The notes beneath the pieces were generated by a model, which saw only the letters and a program-made list of their open reading frames with translations, was not told the origin of the DNA and searched no databases. A stretch of DNA of 64,000 nt from Pelomonas parva (GTDB taxonomy: Bacteria; Pseudomonadota; Gammaproteobacteria; Burkholderiales; Burkholderiaceae_C): assembly GCF_043555835.1 (NCBI RefSeq), contig NZ_JBIGHV010000003.1, positions 310,001 to 374,000 on the forward strand, read 5' to 3'. This document shows, in pieces, positions 12,601 to 27,600 of the stretch; the first letter of the stretch is position 1, and every line of letters begins with the position of its first letter. Made by a program: the position numbers and the translations under genes.

Positions 12601-15600
12601 GGGCAGTGCGTAGACGCCATGGCCCAGGTTGACCTTGACGATCTGGCCCGAGCCCGGCGTGGTGCCGAAGCTGGACGCCGGCCGCACGGTGACCGTGCGG
12701 TTGGCCAGCGTCTCGCCGGTCTTCAGCGGCTGGCCCTGCAGCGCGGCCGTCAGGTCCAGCACCCACAGCTCGGCCTGCGCGCCATCGCCCTGCGCCGCGC
12801 CGGTGATGCTGTCGCCGAAGTAGCGGCCCGGGTCCAGCAGCAGCAGCAGCGGGCCCTTGAGGTCGTCCACGCCGATGTTGGTGATGTTGACGTCGTAGCT
12901 GATCGCGCCGGTCAGGCGGTCGGCGCGGGTGTCGGCGAACTCCAGCCGCACGAGGTTGGAGATGTCGGTGACGGCCGTGAACACCAGGCCCCAGGCCTCG
13001 CCCAAGGTGACCTGGGCGCTACTGCGCACCGTGTTGACGACCTCGACACGCCAGCCGCCTGCCGGCAGGTTGGGCAGCGTCAGGATGACGCTCTTGCTCG
13101 CCGCATCCCAGCGCACGCTCTCGGGCGTCAGGATCAGATTGCTGTTGGCGCCCGTCGCGATGAGGCTGTAGTTCTTGGGGTTCAGCACCGAGGACGGACT
13201 GGTGGTGTCGGCACCGTTGGCGCCGGTCCACATGGCCTGGTCGAAGCTGATGGCCAGTTGCGTCAGCGGCAGCGGCACGAGGGCGCCGTCGGCGACGCTG
13301 GCGGAGACGACCTTGGGCGCCTTGATGGGCGCGAGTTCGTCGATGCGGTTCGTCTGCGCAACCAGCACGCGGCCGTCGGCGGTGGCGACGATGCTTTCGC
13401 CGCGCGTGCCGCCCTCGGCGAGCTTGAGGCTGCGGCGGCTCGACAGCTCGACGGCCCAGACCGCGCTGGTGTGGGCGACGGCCGTGCTGCCATTGGCGGC
13501 GACCGGGCGCTGCGCCGTGTTGCTGCTGGCCAGCAGCAGGCCGGCCAGGCCCGTGCCGGCCTTGCCGAACGTGATGCTGTCGACCAGCCCGGGCAGGCGG
13601 TATTCCAGCTCGGCGCGGCCCACGGTGCGGCCGGTCATCGGGAAGCTGACGATGTCGGTCGTCGCCTCGGGCAGCGCGCCGCGCACGTCGCTGCCGGTCC
13701 AGCGCACGGCCCACAGGCGGTTATCGGGCCCGAAGGCGAGGTCGCCGACGCGGGTGTTGCTGAAGTGCTTCCAGGCGTTCGCCGCCTGGGCTGAGGGGTC
13801 GAAGATCTCGACGCCGTTGCCACTGGCTACATAGATGAGGCCGGTGCCGGGCTGGATGGCCAGCGCATGCGTCAGCGGCTCGCCGGCCGGGGCGCGGGTG
13901 CGGCTGATGACGGCGCCGCTGCCGGCGTCGATCATCATCAGCTCGGAGCCGGTCATGACCCACAGGTTGCCGACGGTGTCCAGCGCCATGTCGAGGATGG
14001 CCGCCTGCGTCGTGAACAGCGGCTGCACGGAGCGGCCGCCTTCCTTGGCGAAGCGGAAGACCTGGTTGCGCTCGGCGCCGGCACTGGCCAGCACCGAGCC
14101 GTCGGCCAGCTCGACCATGGCGAGCGCGCCGATGGCGCCCTGGCTGGCGCCAAAGCCGCTGGCGAAGCCGCGCAGCTGCAGCGGTGCGAGCACCGACTGC
14201 AGGTCGGCACCCAGGCCGCCCAGCGCGGGCGTGATGACGAAGCCGGGCAGCCGCTGCGCGGCCTGCGCGAACAGGTCGCTGGGGCTGTAGTTGCGGTCGG
14301 GCGCTGCGGCCGGCAGCTCGTCGGTCTGGTCCAGCGTGTCGGTGACGCCCAGGCCTTGCTGGGCCTCGGTGCGGCTGCCGTCGTCGGGCAGCACGGCGTT
14401 GGAGATGCTGGCGGCCTCGCGGTTGCCGGCGTTGTCGGTGGCGACGGCCAGGAACTCATAGGCCTTGCCGGCCTGGCCGGTGAAGATGGCCGTGCTCTCG
14501 GCACCGGCCACCTGCTTCTGCCAGATCTTGAAGTCGCCGCCGTCCTCGGCGACGTAGACGGTCACGTGCTTGACGCCGGCCGCGTCGTCGACGGACTTCC
14601 AGTTCAGCTTGAACGTGGGTTGGCCGCTGGCGTTGTTGCCGTTGCTGGCGACGGTCAGCGTCGTCACAGGCGCGTCGGCGTCCAGCGTGTGGCTGATGGC
14701 CGAGCTGACGATGGGCGGCGTGGCGTCGAAGAACACGCGGGCGGCGGCGCTGATGTTGGCGCCGCTCTGCGCCGTGTCGCTGGCGCGGATGGTGTACGAG
14801 ACAAAGCCGCCGGTGGCCTTGCCGTTCGCATCCGGCGGCAGCAGGCCGCGGGCCGGGTCGCGCAGCACCTCGCCGGTGTCGGGGTCGATGGCCTGCAGCA
14901 GCCAGGTGGCCACACCGGCCTCGGCGTCGATGCCGGCGCTGACGCGCAGCACATAGCCCTTGCCCGGCGCGCCGGTGAAGTCGAAGTCGCCCTGGAAGAC
15001 GGCCTGGCCGGCGGGCACATGGATGTTGATGTCGCCGATCTTCAGGTCGCCCAGGCGCAGGCTGCGCGCGTCGAGGTCGGGGTCGATGGCCGTGACGAGA
15101 CGGATTTCTCCCACGGCCGCGCTGGTGGCGTTGTTGAACGACAGCGTGTAGGGCAGCGCGTAGTCGGTCGGGATGTAGGTCGAACCGTTGGCCGCCGGCA
15201 GCGCCTGCGGGCCGCGCACGCTGATGGCGGCGCCGGCATTGGCCTGCGCCTGCGCGGCCTGCTGCAGGTAGCTGGTGAGGTTGAGCGCCTGCGGGCCGAC
15301 GGGGCGGAACTCGGCATCCAGCACGCCGATGTGGCGCAGGTACTCCAGCTCGGCGCGGTTGCCGGCGAAGACGTCGAAGCTGATGAAGTGCGTGGACTGC
15401 GAAGCGCCCTGGTCGTAGTCGGCCGGGTTGGGGGCGACGGGCACGGGCACCTCCACGACGACCTCGTCGGACTGACGGATTTCCTCGTAGTCGACAGGCG
15501 CATGCGCGGCATTGCGGTCACCGGCGTATTTGGCCGTGTCGCCGTACCACTCTTGCACCTTGGCGAAGAAGCCGAGCAGGTCGGCCTGCGTGCGGTAGCT

Positions 15601-18600
15601 CTCGCCGGCCTTGGCCATCAGGATGCCGGTGGCCAGCGTGGCGTTCAGGCTCAGCACCAGCTCGTCGCTGCGGATGGCCGGGGCGGTGCCCTCGGCACGC
15701 AGCAGGCCGGCAGCTTCCAGCGCGCCCAGCCAGCCCTTGACCCACTGCGCCTCGTCTGCCGCCAGCACGGCCAGCGTGTTGGGCGCCGTGGTGTCGGCCA
15801 GGATGGCGGCGCGCAGCGCCTGCGCATGCCGGGTCTGGTCGGCGATGAACTCGGCGCGGGTCAGCGTCGTCACGCTGGCCAGCGTGTCGAAGCGGAAGGC
15901 CATGGCCAGCGCCTCTTCCTTGGTGATGTGCACCTCGGGGTCAGTGGACAGGAACTTGGCGGTCAGCCCCGGGGAGATCTTGTTCAGGCCGCTAACGCCT
16001 TCATCGAGGATGCCTGAGGCCTTCCAGTCCGGGCGAATGGCGTAGAGCTTGTCGCGCAGGCCTTCGAAGTCGTAGTTGATCCACTCCTGCAGGCCCGGGT
16101 AGGTCTGGACCTTGAAGGTGGCACCAGCAAAGCCGTTGGCCGCGAGGTCGAAGGCATAGCCCGGCGCCAGGTTCCAGCCGTTCGTGTTGGTCATGCCGTC
16201 CAGCGCGGCCCAGGGCACGTCGGCGCGCACGCCGGTGGTGGGCGTGGTGCCGTACTGCTGGTTGTTGCCGTCGCCGGCGGCGATGGCGCCATCGGGCATG
16301 CCGCCCACGTTGGCGCCGAACACGACGAAGGGCAGGTTCAGGCCTTCCAGCACGTACTTGCTGTTGCCCATGTCGGTGGCGCCCACGTCGAAGCGCACAT
16401 AAGGCGTGTCGACGTTGGTCAGGCTCTGCAGGCTGACGCTGTAGGTGGCCGAGTCGCCCGGCTCGATGTTGCGCGGGCCGCCGACGCCGATGGCCGCGTC
16501 CACCTCGATCATGCGTTCGACGAGGTAGCGGTAGGGCTCGACGACGCGCGAGCCGTCGGGGTTGGTGACGATGACGTCGTACAGGCCCAGCGGCACATGG
16601 CGCAAGTCGAAGACGGCGCGGATGCGGGTGGCGTCCAGGACTTGCCAGCGCTCGGGTTCGATCTCGAACTCTCCCGGGCGTGCCAGCTTGACCAGGGCGC
16701 CCGCCGCGAAGCGGGCACCTTCAATGTCCATGGTCACCCAGCGGTGGTCGTCGTTGCCGACGCCGCCCTGGTCGGGCGTGACCTTGGTGATGGACAGCGG
16801 CAGCAGGTCGGCGCGCAGCGTCACCGGCGTGGCATTGCTGCCCTGGCGGGCGCGCACGAAGATGTAGTAGTCGCCGGCCTTGGTGGTGGGCACGACCAGC
16901 GTCTGGTCGGGCGAGACCGGGTTGCTGTAGGCCACGTCGAAGGCGCTGCCGGTGGGCACGTCGTTCCAGCGCACATAGACCTCGTTGGCGCCGGAGGCGG
17001 CGGTCGAGTCGAGCAGCACGCGCAGCGTCTCGCCGGCGCCGACGCTGACCTTGTAGACCTGCGTCTGGCCGGTGCTCAGCGTCGTGGACAGCGTCTGCGC
17101 CACGGTCAGCACCGGCACGGTGACGTTCAGCGTCGCGCCCGAGGCGCTGCGGTTGTTGGCCTCGCCGGGCGGCAGATTCAGGCCGGTGTCGGTGTAGGTG
17201 ATGCGGCCTTCGAAGACCTCGTTGTAGAGGTCCGGCCGCACGATGACACGCCAGCCGCCGTCCTTGAGCGCCGGCAGCTTGGCCGTCAGCTTGGCGGTGT
17301 AGGTGCCGTTCTCGCCGAGGTCGCCGACATGGGCGACCTTGCCGAGCAGGATGTCGCTCAGGTCCCAGGCGTTGTCGGCCGACAGGTAGAGCGCATCGGT
17401 CCAGCGGCCATAGGCCGGATTGATGGAGGTGTTCTGGATCGTGAAGACGATCTCCACCTCGTCGCCCACCTTGGCGCTCGGCGGCACGATGACGTTGGTG
17501 ACGACCAAGTCTGCCGGCGGCGGCGTTTCGATGCGCATGGGCTGCACGGCCGCCGCGTTGTTGTTGTCGTCCTTGCCGAACTCCAGCACCCGGCCGGTCT
17601 CGCCACTGCCCCAGATGCGGGCCGGGTCCGTGACGACGAAGACGTAGTAAGGCCCTTCCAGGTCGCGCGGCGCGGTGTAGGTCAGGCTGCCGGTGTAGCT
17701 GCCGCCGGCCGCGAGGCCGCCGCCATGCTGCACATAGCCGAGGTAGCGATCCTTGTTCAGGTCCAGGAAGCGGTCCTTGGACAGGTAGACCATGTCGTAC
17801 CACGTGCCCTGGTCGACCGGCGTCTTGCCGCCGAGGTTCTCGACCTTGTAGGCGACGGTGAAGTTCTGGCCGGCGATGACTTCATCGGGCGCGGTGACGC
17901 TGGTGACCTGCAGGTCGGGCGGTGCAGCCAGCGTGATCGGCAGCGCGATCTGCGCGACGTTGTTGGCCTCGTCCTTGAACTCCAGCACGCCGTTGGCGCC
18001 GCTCTCGCGGATGACGTTCAGGCCGGCGCGGACGGTGCTGGGTACCTCGTTGTAGAAGTCCTTGAAGACGCCGGTGTCGGCCTTGACGATGAGCTTGAAG
18101 TCACCGCTGATGGAGGTCGGGATCGCGAACGTGGCGGTCTGCGTGTAGCTCTCGCCGGGCTTCAGGAAACGCGGCTTGCCTAACGCATCGGTCAGGTAGA
18201 CCTGGCGGGCGCGCAGCAGGATTTCGGCTTCGCTGCCACGGTCGACCAGCGGGTAGTCGCTCGGGTCCAGCGTCGCGTCGCGCGACAGGTAGACGCCGTC
18301 GAACCAGCCCGGCACGCGGGTGTCGCGCGTGCCGCGGTTGGTGACCGTCCAGGTCGCCGTGATGGTGTCGCCCGAACCCGGGTTGGGGTTGTTGACCGTG
18401 ATCGAGTCGATCTGCAGGTCGGGCTCGCGGTAGATGATGTCAAGCGTGCCGCGGCCGAGGTTGTTGTCGCGGCGCGCGCCCTCGAAGACCGAGGTCGCGT
18501 AGAGGCGGTCACGCGTGTAGACGTTGTAGTCGCTGTGCGGCGTGGGCGGCGCGAGGATTTCGTCCTGCGACTGGCTGCGCGGGTCGGCGCTTTCGCCACG

Positions 18601-21600
18601 GCCCATGTCGGGCGCGAGCGAGTCGGCCGAGTGCTTGCCGTCCGCCATCACGTAGATGTAGTAGACGCCGTCGGTGCCCGGCGGCAGCTTGACGACGGCG
18701 CTGGCGGTGTAGCTCTCGCCGGCGCCCAGCGTCGTCGTGTTGCTGTGCACGACCGAGCCGATCTGCGTGGCGCGGTTAGGGATGAAGGTCGGGTCCGGGC
18801 TGACCCAGATGTGGTCCAGCCAGCCCTTGGTGCCGCTCCAGACGGCCGCGCCGACGTTCTGCACGGTCCAGGTGACCGTCGTGTCCTCGCCGGAATAGTT
18901 GGTGGGCAGCGTCGTGACGTTGGTGACGCGCAGGTCGGCCGGCGCGTTGGTCACGTTGGACGCGGCGCGGTTGACGTTGTTGTCCTCCGCGACCTCGCCC
19001 ACCTCGTTGCGGCCGGTGTAGCCGTAGTTGGCATCGGTCTGCACGACCAGGTAGGCGCCGCTGACCGAGGGGCCCAGGTTGACGGTCTGGCTGACGCTGT
19101 ACGACTCGCCATTGCCCAGGCCGCGCTGCTGCTTGAACTCGCCGAGCAGCCAGTAGACCTTGGCCTGGGTCGGATCGGGGTTGTCCATCAGCCAGACCTT
19201 GTCGGTCCAGCCGCCGTCGAAGGCGTCACCACGGTTCTGCACCGTGTAGCTGAAGCTGTAGCTGCCGGCGGCGGCGGCGGTCGTCGGCGCGATGACGCTG
19301 GTGACCTGCAGGTCGGGCGGCGTGATGCCCAGCACCTTCATCGGGCCGATGCCGTCCGCGTCGCGCGACTTGTAGTTGTTGTTGTCGATCTGGGTCGGAT
19401 CGTCCGGGTTGATGTTGCTGGAGAGCGTGTCCTCCAGCATCGCGTCGTAGGTGTCGCTCCAGACGGTGACGTAGTAGCGCGCCGACTGGATGTTGTCGGG
19501 GATCTGAACGTTGACCAGGCCGAGATAGTCCTCGCCGATGGCGAGGTGGCCGGTGTGCGTGACCTGGCCGATCTTGATGTCGCCCTTGCCCGGGTTGGGG
19601 CGGGTCTTGTCGACGGTCAGCCAGATGGTGTCGGTCCAGCTGTTGGTGGTCGCGGCGTCGCCACGCGTGGTGGCCGAGCCCTTGTTGGTGACCTTGTAGC
19701 GCACCTCGATGGTGGAACCGTGCACGGCCTGGTCGGGCGCGACGACATCGCTGGTGACGAGGTCGGCGAACGGGATGGGGTCGATGTGGATGCGCTCGGC
19801 GCGCGTGTTGTTGCCGTCGCTGGGGTACTCGTCGACACGGTTGCCGCCGTCGGCCGCGACGATGATGTAGACATCGCCGCGGTAGCGGATGGGGATGTCG
19901 ACGCCGTTGACGGTGGTCGTGTAGGGCTCGCCGCCCGGGCTCAGCGCCGAGCCGCTGTCGACACGCGCCAGCAGCACGTCGTCGGCGCTGACGATGCCGT
20001 CCAGCGACAGGTAGACGTAGTCCTGCCACTGGCCCGAGGTGGCCTCGGGGCCGAAGTTGCCGACCGTGAACTTCAGGCCCAGGCTGGTGCCGGCCGTCAC
20101 GCTGGCGGGCAGCTCGATGTCGGTGACGCGCAGGTCGGGCCGGTCGTTCAGGCTGACGACAATGGCATCGGTGTCTGTCGTCGTGTTGTTGTTGCGGGCG
20201 TCGCCGAATTCGTAGACCTGCGGGCTTCCGCCGCTGCCGACCAGGCTGTTGGTGACGACGCGCAGGCGGTAGCCGCCCTCGATCTTGCCCGGCAGGCGGA
20301 CCTGCTCGGTGCGCGTGTAGCGCAGGCCGGCGTCCAGGCCGCGGTCATAGACGTAGTTGCCCAGCACGACGGTGGAGCCGTTGGGCGCCAGCAGCAGCAC
20401 GGTGTCCTGCCACTGGCCGGCGGCGCGGGCAATGCCTTGGTTGAGCACGGTCCAGCTGACGTCGACGAGGGCGCCTTCCTGCGCGGTGGCCGGGGCGTCC
20501 AGCGTCTCGACGACGAGGTCGGGCGAATCGCTCAGCGTGACCGGCACGGCCAGCGAGCGGCCCACGTTGTTGTTCGTGTAGATGAACTCGTAGGGGCCGC
20601 TGGTCGAGACGTTCAGGAACCAGTCGCCGGAGATGCCCTCGGGCAGGCGCACGTTGATGCTGCGGTTGTAGGTGTCGCCCACGGCCATCTGGCCGAGGTG
20701 GCCGGCGCTGCCGAGGTTGAAGGTCTGGCCGCTGCCGTCGGCATTGCGGCTCAGCCAGACGCTGTCGTTCCAGCTCGTCGTGTTGGTGATGCCGATGCCG
20801 CGGTTGGCGACGGTCCACTGCACGGTGAGGTCACGGCCGCTGTAGGCAGTGCCGGTCGTGCCGACCGACTCGACGCGCATGTCCGCGTAGGCGATGGGCA
20901 TCACATCGGTGGCGTGGCCGGCGTCCTGGGTGTTGTTGGTCTCGCTGCCGTTTTCCCAGACGGCGCCCGTGGCATCCGACTTCACGAAGATCGTGCCGTG
21001 GCGGCTGAAGGCCGGGCCGAAGGCGTAGTTCAGGCTGCCGTTGTAGCTGGCGCCTGCGGCCAGCGCGCCATTGCGCTCGACGTTGCCCAGCACGATGTCG
21101 TCGCCGTCGCCCAGCACGGCATTGGTGCTGTAGATGACGCGGTCGGTCCAGTTGGTCGCGCGGCCGGCGCCGGGGCCTTCGTTCTTGACGGTCCACTCCA
21201 CCGTGATGCTGGCCGGGTCGTCGATGACCTGCGTGGGCGCACCGACGCTCAGCACGGCCAGGTCGGCATAGGCGTCCATGGCCACGTTGATGGCCAGGCC
21301 GTCCTGGTTGTTGCCCTCGTTCGTGGCCTCGTTGTTGGCCTTGTCGGTGTCGGTGACGACGATCAGGCGCCAGGAGCCCGACAGGTCGACCGGCAGCGTG
21401 AAGCCCAGGCTGCCATCGCTGGACGCACCGGCGGCCAGGCTGTCGACGAGGCGCTCGCCCAGCAGCGTGTCGGCGGCATCGATCAGCCCATCCTTGGACA
21501 GGTAGACCTTGTCGCGGATGTTCACGGCCGGCGCGCTGCCGGCGTTGCGCGTGACCCAGTTCAGCGTGACGGCCTCGCCGCCCTGCAGCAGGCCGGTGGT

Positions 21601-24600
21601 GGTGAGGCTGCCGACGACGAGGTCGGGTGCGATGACGGCGACGGCGCTCGTGGCGATGTTGTCGGCCTCGTTGGACTCGGCGACGTAGTTGCCCTTGTCG
21701 GCAGCGATCTCCAGGCGCCAGTTGCCCGGCGGGATGGCGGGCACGGCCAGGGTCTGGTTTTGCACGCCCGTGCCGCCGGCGGCCAGCGTCTGAAAGGCCC
21801 AGGTGCTGGTAAGCACCTGCGTGGGCGCCAGGCCCAGCGTGTCGACGAGGCGGATCTCTTCGCCGAAGAAGCCGCTGATGGCGTCGTTGCCGGCATTGCG
21901 CACCGTGTAGCTGAGCTGCACGGTCTGGCCGACCCGCCAGTTGGCGGGCGCACTGACGCCCTCGATCAGCAGATTGGGCTTGGGCTCGGCCTTGACCAAG
22001 GTCGCGTCGGTGGCGACGACGACGTTGTTGTCGGTGCGGCCCAGTTCATAGACGGCTGTGAAGGCGTCCGTCTTGACGATGAAGTAGCGCTGGCCGGCGG
22101 CGTCGCGCGGCACGGTGAAGTCCAGGGCGGCGGCGTAGCTGTCGTCCTTGGCCAGCGTGCCCACGCGGGTGACGGAGCCGAGCAGCGTGGACTGCGCCGT
22201 CAGGCTGGGCGTGCTGCTCAGGTAGACCTGATCGACCCAGCGGTTCACGTCGGTGCCGACGGTGCCCGAATTGCGGACGGACCACTCCACGCGCGCGCTG
22301 CGGCCCGCAAAGACTTCGGCCGGCACGACGGTCAGCGTCGGCACCAGGTCGGCGTAGGTCTGGGTGATGGTGATGGCGGCCGAGAGCTTGGCGTTGTCGG
22401 CGCGCGTGTCGGGCTCGGTGACCTTGGCGGTCGCGTCGCTGATGACGGCGATGCGGTAGGCGCCGTCGATGCGCGAGGGGATGCGGACCGTGGCCGTCTG
22501 GCTGTACTCGTCGCCCGCTGCGAGGCTGGTGCCGCGCGGGATCTCAGCCAGCACCACGTCGTCGCCATTGCCGACAACGGCATCGCGGCTCAGCACGATG
22601 CGGTCGACCCAGCCGGTGGCAGAAGTCGCGTCCGCCGCGCCGTTGTTCTTGACGGTCCAGCCGACGCTGATGTCCGTGCCCGAGCTGGCGCTGGGCGGCA
22701 CGTCGACCACGGTCACGGCGAGGTCGGCATAGGTGCGCAGCACGGCCGTGAAGCTCCAGGCCGCGTCGTTGTTGGTCTCGGCCGTGCCGTCGGCATTGGC
22801 CTCGAAAAGGATGCCCTGGCCGGTGCTGCTGCGGTCGACGCTGACGGTCACGTCGAAGGTGCCGGCGCCACGCAGGCCTTGCGGCAGCGCGAAGCCGTAG
22901 CTGCGCTGGCGCACCTCGCCCGCAGCCATCGGCAGCGCGGCGGCGCCGGTGAAGCTGACAAGGGTGTCCACCAGCACCGGCCCGGCGCTGCCGTCGGCAT
23001 TGCGCTGGCGGATGACGACGCGGTCCTGGTGGCTCAGGTTGGTGGCGACGTTGCCCTGGTTGACGTCTTCCCAGCGCAGCGTCAGCACATCGCCGGACGT
23101 GGGTGTGCCTGAGTCCAGGCTGAGGTTGCGGGCGATCAGGTCGCTGCCGACGTTGACGTTGGCCTGCAGCTGGTTGTCGTTCTCCAGCGTGCCGGTGCTG
23201 TTGAACTCGGCGATCTCGTTGCCGGCGTCGACCGTGACGCGCAGGCGGATCGCGCCGGCCGCGTTGGCGCCGCCGGGCCAGGTGAACGCGGCCGTGCGGT
23301 CGACGCTGACGCCGGGGGCCGCTTCAGCCGGCGTGCCGGTGCGTGTCAGGCTGGCAATGACGACGCCGGTGGTCTGGTTCAGCACCTCGACGCGCTCGGT
23401 CCAGTTGCGGCCCGGCGGGATGGTGCCGGCGTTGGTGGTCGTCCAGCCGACGGTGACCGTGTCGCCGTTCTGCCAGTCGCCGGCCGGCGTGATGCTGAGG
23501 TTGCTGGCGGCGAGGTTGACGTAGTTGACGTACTCGGCCAGCGTGCTGGTGAAGGCGACCTGGCCGCGGTTGTTGGTCTCGGTGACGCCGCCTTCCTTCT
23601 GCGTGTTGCCGAAGTCGCTCTCGATGACGGCCAGCAGGCTGCCGGCGCCGGTGGGGCCGTCGGGCAGCTTGAGCGTGGCGGTGCGCGTGATGCTGGCGCC
23701 GGACGCGAGCGCGCCCGAAATCGCCTCGACGTAAGGCACGAGGAACTCGGCCAGCACGTCGCCGCCGGCGCTGCGCAGCGTGACGCGGTCGGCGAAGTCG
23801 CCGATGGTGGCGGTGGGGCCCTGGTTGAGGGTCGTCCACGTGACGACGACGTTGCCGCCGGACAGGAACTGGCTGGCGCCTGCGGCCGGCACGACGCTCA
23901 CGTCTCGAACGACGAGGTCCATGCCCACGGCCTTGTCGACCTCGGCGACGAGGGCGTTCAAGTCCCAGGTCGTGCCGTCGTCGAACTTCACCTGCTGCAG
24001 CGGGTTGTAGCCGTTCTTCGGGTCGTTGCCGTAGAAGAAGTAGGAGACGGTCAGCTTGTCGTCGCTGTTGGCCAGGCCGATGCTGATGGCCGTGTACTGG
24101 GCCGTGCGGTAGTCGAAGACGCGGCGCACGATGACATCCGCCGGGGCGATGCCCGGCTTGAACTGCAGCGTGTTGACCTTGGTGGTGCTGTGCGCACTCT
24201 CGATCAGCGTGTCCTGGCCGTCACCGCGACCGAAGAGGTAGGTGTTGTTGCCGGCGCCGGGGTTGAGGGTGTCGTTGCCCGTGCCGCCGTCGAAGGCGTC
24301 GTTGCCGGCTTCGCCGGTGAGGCTGTCGTCGCCCTCACCACCGTTGAGGCTGTCGTTGCCCGCGCCGGCGCTGATGCTGTCGTTGCCGGCGCCGCCGTCC
24401 AGCGTCTCGGACCAATCGGTGCCGGTGATGCTGTCGTGGCCCGGCGTGCCGGCCAGCGCGCGCGCGACGATGTCGGCCAGGGCCCAGACCGTGCCGTCGG
24501 CGAACTCGATGCGCTGCAGCGGGTTGTAGCCGCGGTTGGGGTCGTCGCTCTCGAAGAAGGCGTTGACGATGAGCTTGTCACCGCCCGTGCCGTAGGCCAC

Positions 24601-27600
24601 CTCCAGCGCGCGGTAGGCGCGGGCGCCCTCTTCCAGCACGCGGCTGAGCTTCACATCGCTGGGCGCAATGCCGGCCTTGAACAGCAGCGTGTTGGTCTTG
24701 CTGGTGTCGTAGTCGGTGTAGGCCAGCGTGTCGACGCCGTCGCCCAGGCCCAGCGTCAGCGTGTTGCTGCCGTTGCCGAAGCTGAAGTAGTCATTGCCGG
24801 CGCCGCCGTCGAGCGTGTCGGCGTCACCGCCGCCGTAGAGCAGGTCGTCGCCCTCGCCGCCTTCCAGCGTGTCGTTGCCGGCTTCGCCGGACAGCACGTC
24901 ATGGCCGGTGCCACCCTTGAGCGTGTCATTGCCGCCACGCCCCGAGAGGCTGTCGCCGCCCGGGCCGCCGTCCAGCGTCTCGCCGGCGACCGTGCCGGTC
25001 AGATAGTCAGCGCCATCGCTGCCGGCGTTCACGCGGGCAACGATGTCGACCAGGGTCCAGACCGTGCCGTCGGCGAACTCGAAGCGCTGCAGCGGGTTGT
25101 AGCCGCGGTTGGGGTCGTCGTTCTCGAAGAAGGCATTGACGACGAGCTTGTCGCCACCTGCACCGTAGGCCACCTCCAGCGCGCGGTAGGCGCGGGCGCC
25201 TTCTTCCAGCACGCGGCTCAGCTTCACGTCGCTGGGCGCGATGCCGGGCTTGAACAGCAGGGTGTTGGTCTTGCCGGTGTCGTAGTCGGTGTAGGCCAGC
25301 GTGTCGACGCCGTCGCCCAGGCCCAGCGTGAGGGTGTTGCTGCCGGCGCCGACGTTGAAGTAGTCGTTGCCGGTGCCGCCGTCCAGCGTGTCGTTGCCGG
25401 CGCCGCCGTAGAGCAGGTCGTCACCGCCGCCGCCGTTCAGGGTGTCGTTGCCCGAGCCGCCGCTGAGGGTGTCGTTGCCCTCGCCGCCGGCGATGGTCTC
25501 AGCCCAGGCCGTGCCGTTGATCGTGTCGCTTGCGGCCGTGCTGGCCAGCACCATGGCCTGGATGTCGGTGATGCTCCAGACGGTGCCGTCAGCGAACTGG
25601 ATGCGCTGCAGCGGGTTGTAGCCGCGGTTGGGGTCCTCGTTCTCGAAGAAGGCGTTGACGATGAGGCGGTCGCCGCCGTTGCCGTAGGCGACTTCGAGCG
25701 CGCGGTAGGCCCGCGCGCCTTCTTCCAGCACGCGCCGCAGCTTGACGTCGGCCGGTGTGATGCCGGCGCTGAACAGCAGCGTGTTGGTCTTGCTGGTGTC
25801 GTAGTCGGTGTAGGCCAGCGTGTCGACGCCGTCGCCCAGGCTGAGCGTGATGGTGTTGTTGCCGGCGCCGACGCTGAGGTAGTCGTTGCCGGTGCCGCCT
25901 TCCAGCGTGTCGTTGCCGGCCTCGCCATAGAGCAGATCGTCGCCTGCGCCGCCGCGCAGCGTGTCGTTGCCGCCGCGTGCGCTCAAGCTGTCGTTGCCGT
26001 CGCCGCTTTCCAGCGTCTCGCCGCCGGTGGAGCCGGTCAGCGCGTCGTCGCCGCTTGTTGGCAGGTTCAGATGCGCAAAGATCTGGCTGGCCGTCCAGAT
26101 GGTGCCGTCGTCGAACTGCAGTTGCTGGACCGGGTTCCAGGGGTTGGCGGGGTTGTCGCTCTCCAGGAAGTAGTTGATGACCAGCTTGTCGGCTGTGCCC
26201 TGGATGCTGATCTGCAGCGCGCTGTAGCGGTTGGTCTGGCCGTCGATGAGGCGCTTGAGCACCAGGTCGGTCGGCAGGATGCCGGGCCCCAAGCGCACGA
26301 CATTGAGCCGGCTGCCGTTGGTGTCGCCGCTGTAGAGGATGGTGTCGACACCGTCACCGCGGTTGAACAGGTAGGTGTTGTTGCCCGTGCCGCCGGCCAG
26401 GAAGTCGGTGCCGCCGCCACCGGCCAGCGTGTCGTTGCCGGCCAGGCCGTTGAGGGTCTCATCGGCGGCCGTGCCGGTCAGCGTGTCGACCAGGTTCGTG
26501 CCGTTGATGACGGTCGTGGCGGGCGCCGTTTGCAGGCGAGCCGTGATGGCGGCCAGATCCCAGGCCGTGCCGTCGTCGAAGCGCAGCTGCTGGACGGGGT
26601 TGTAGACGCTGGTGCTGCTGCCGCCTTGATAAAAGTAGTTGACGATCAGACGGTCGTCGCTGCCGACCAGCGTGATCTCCAGCGACTCGTTGGCACCGCC
26701 CTGAGTGCCCGTCACGCGGCGGAGCACGACATCGTCAGGCGTGATGCCGGCGCGGAACTGCACCGTGCTGAGCTTGCCAGCGGCCGAGTCGTACACCGAT
26801 GCGATGAGATCCAGCCCGTCACCACGACCGAACAAATAGGTGTTGTTGCCGTAGCTGCCGTCCAGGTGGTCGTTGCCCGCGCCACCGTCCAGCGTGTCGT
26901 TGCCGTAGCCGCCGTACAGGCCGTCGTTGCCCTCGCCGCCGACGAGCGTGTCGTTGCCGTCCAGGCCTTCGAGGCTGTCGTTGCCGCGCCCGCCGGTCAG
27001 CGTGTCGCCGCCGGTGGTGCCGCGCAGCGCGTCGTCGCCCGCCGTGCCGGCACCCAGCGCGGCCAGGATGGCGCCGATGTTCCAGGTCGTGCCGTCGTCG
27101 AAGCGGATCTGCTGGACGGGGTTGTAGACGCTGGCCGGGTTGTCGCCCTGGAAGAACAGGTTGATCGTCAGCCGGTCTTGTGTGTCGCGGATCAGCAGCT
27201 CGATGGACTCGCTGCCCGTGCGGCGCACCAGCAGGTCACTCGGGGCCACGCCGGCCTTGAGCTGCACCGTGTTGAGCTTGCCAGCGGTGGCGTCGTAGTA
27301 GTGGGCGATGGTGTCCTGCCCGTCACCACGACCGAACAGGTAGGTGTTGTTGCCGTAGCTGCCGTCCAGGTGGTCGTTGCCCACGCCACCGTCCAGCGTG
27401 TCGTTGCCGTAGCCGCCGTACAGGCCGTCGTTGCCTTCACCGCCCACCAGCGTGTCGTTGCCGTCCAGGCCTTCGAGGCTGTCGTTGCCGCGCCCGCCGG
27501 TCAGCGTGTCGCCGCCGGTGGTGCCGCGCAGCGCGTCGTCGCCCGCCGTGCCGGCACCCAGCGCGGCCAGGATGGCGCCAATGTTCCAGGTCGTGCCGTC

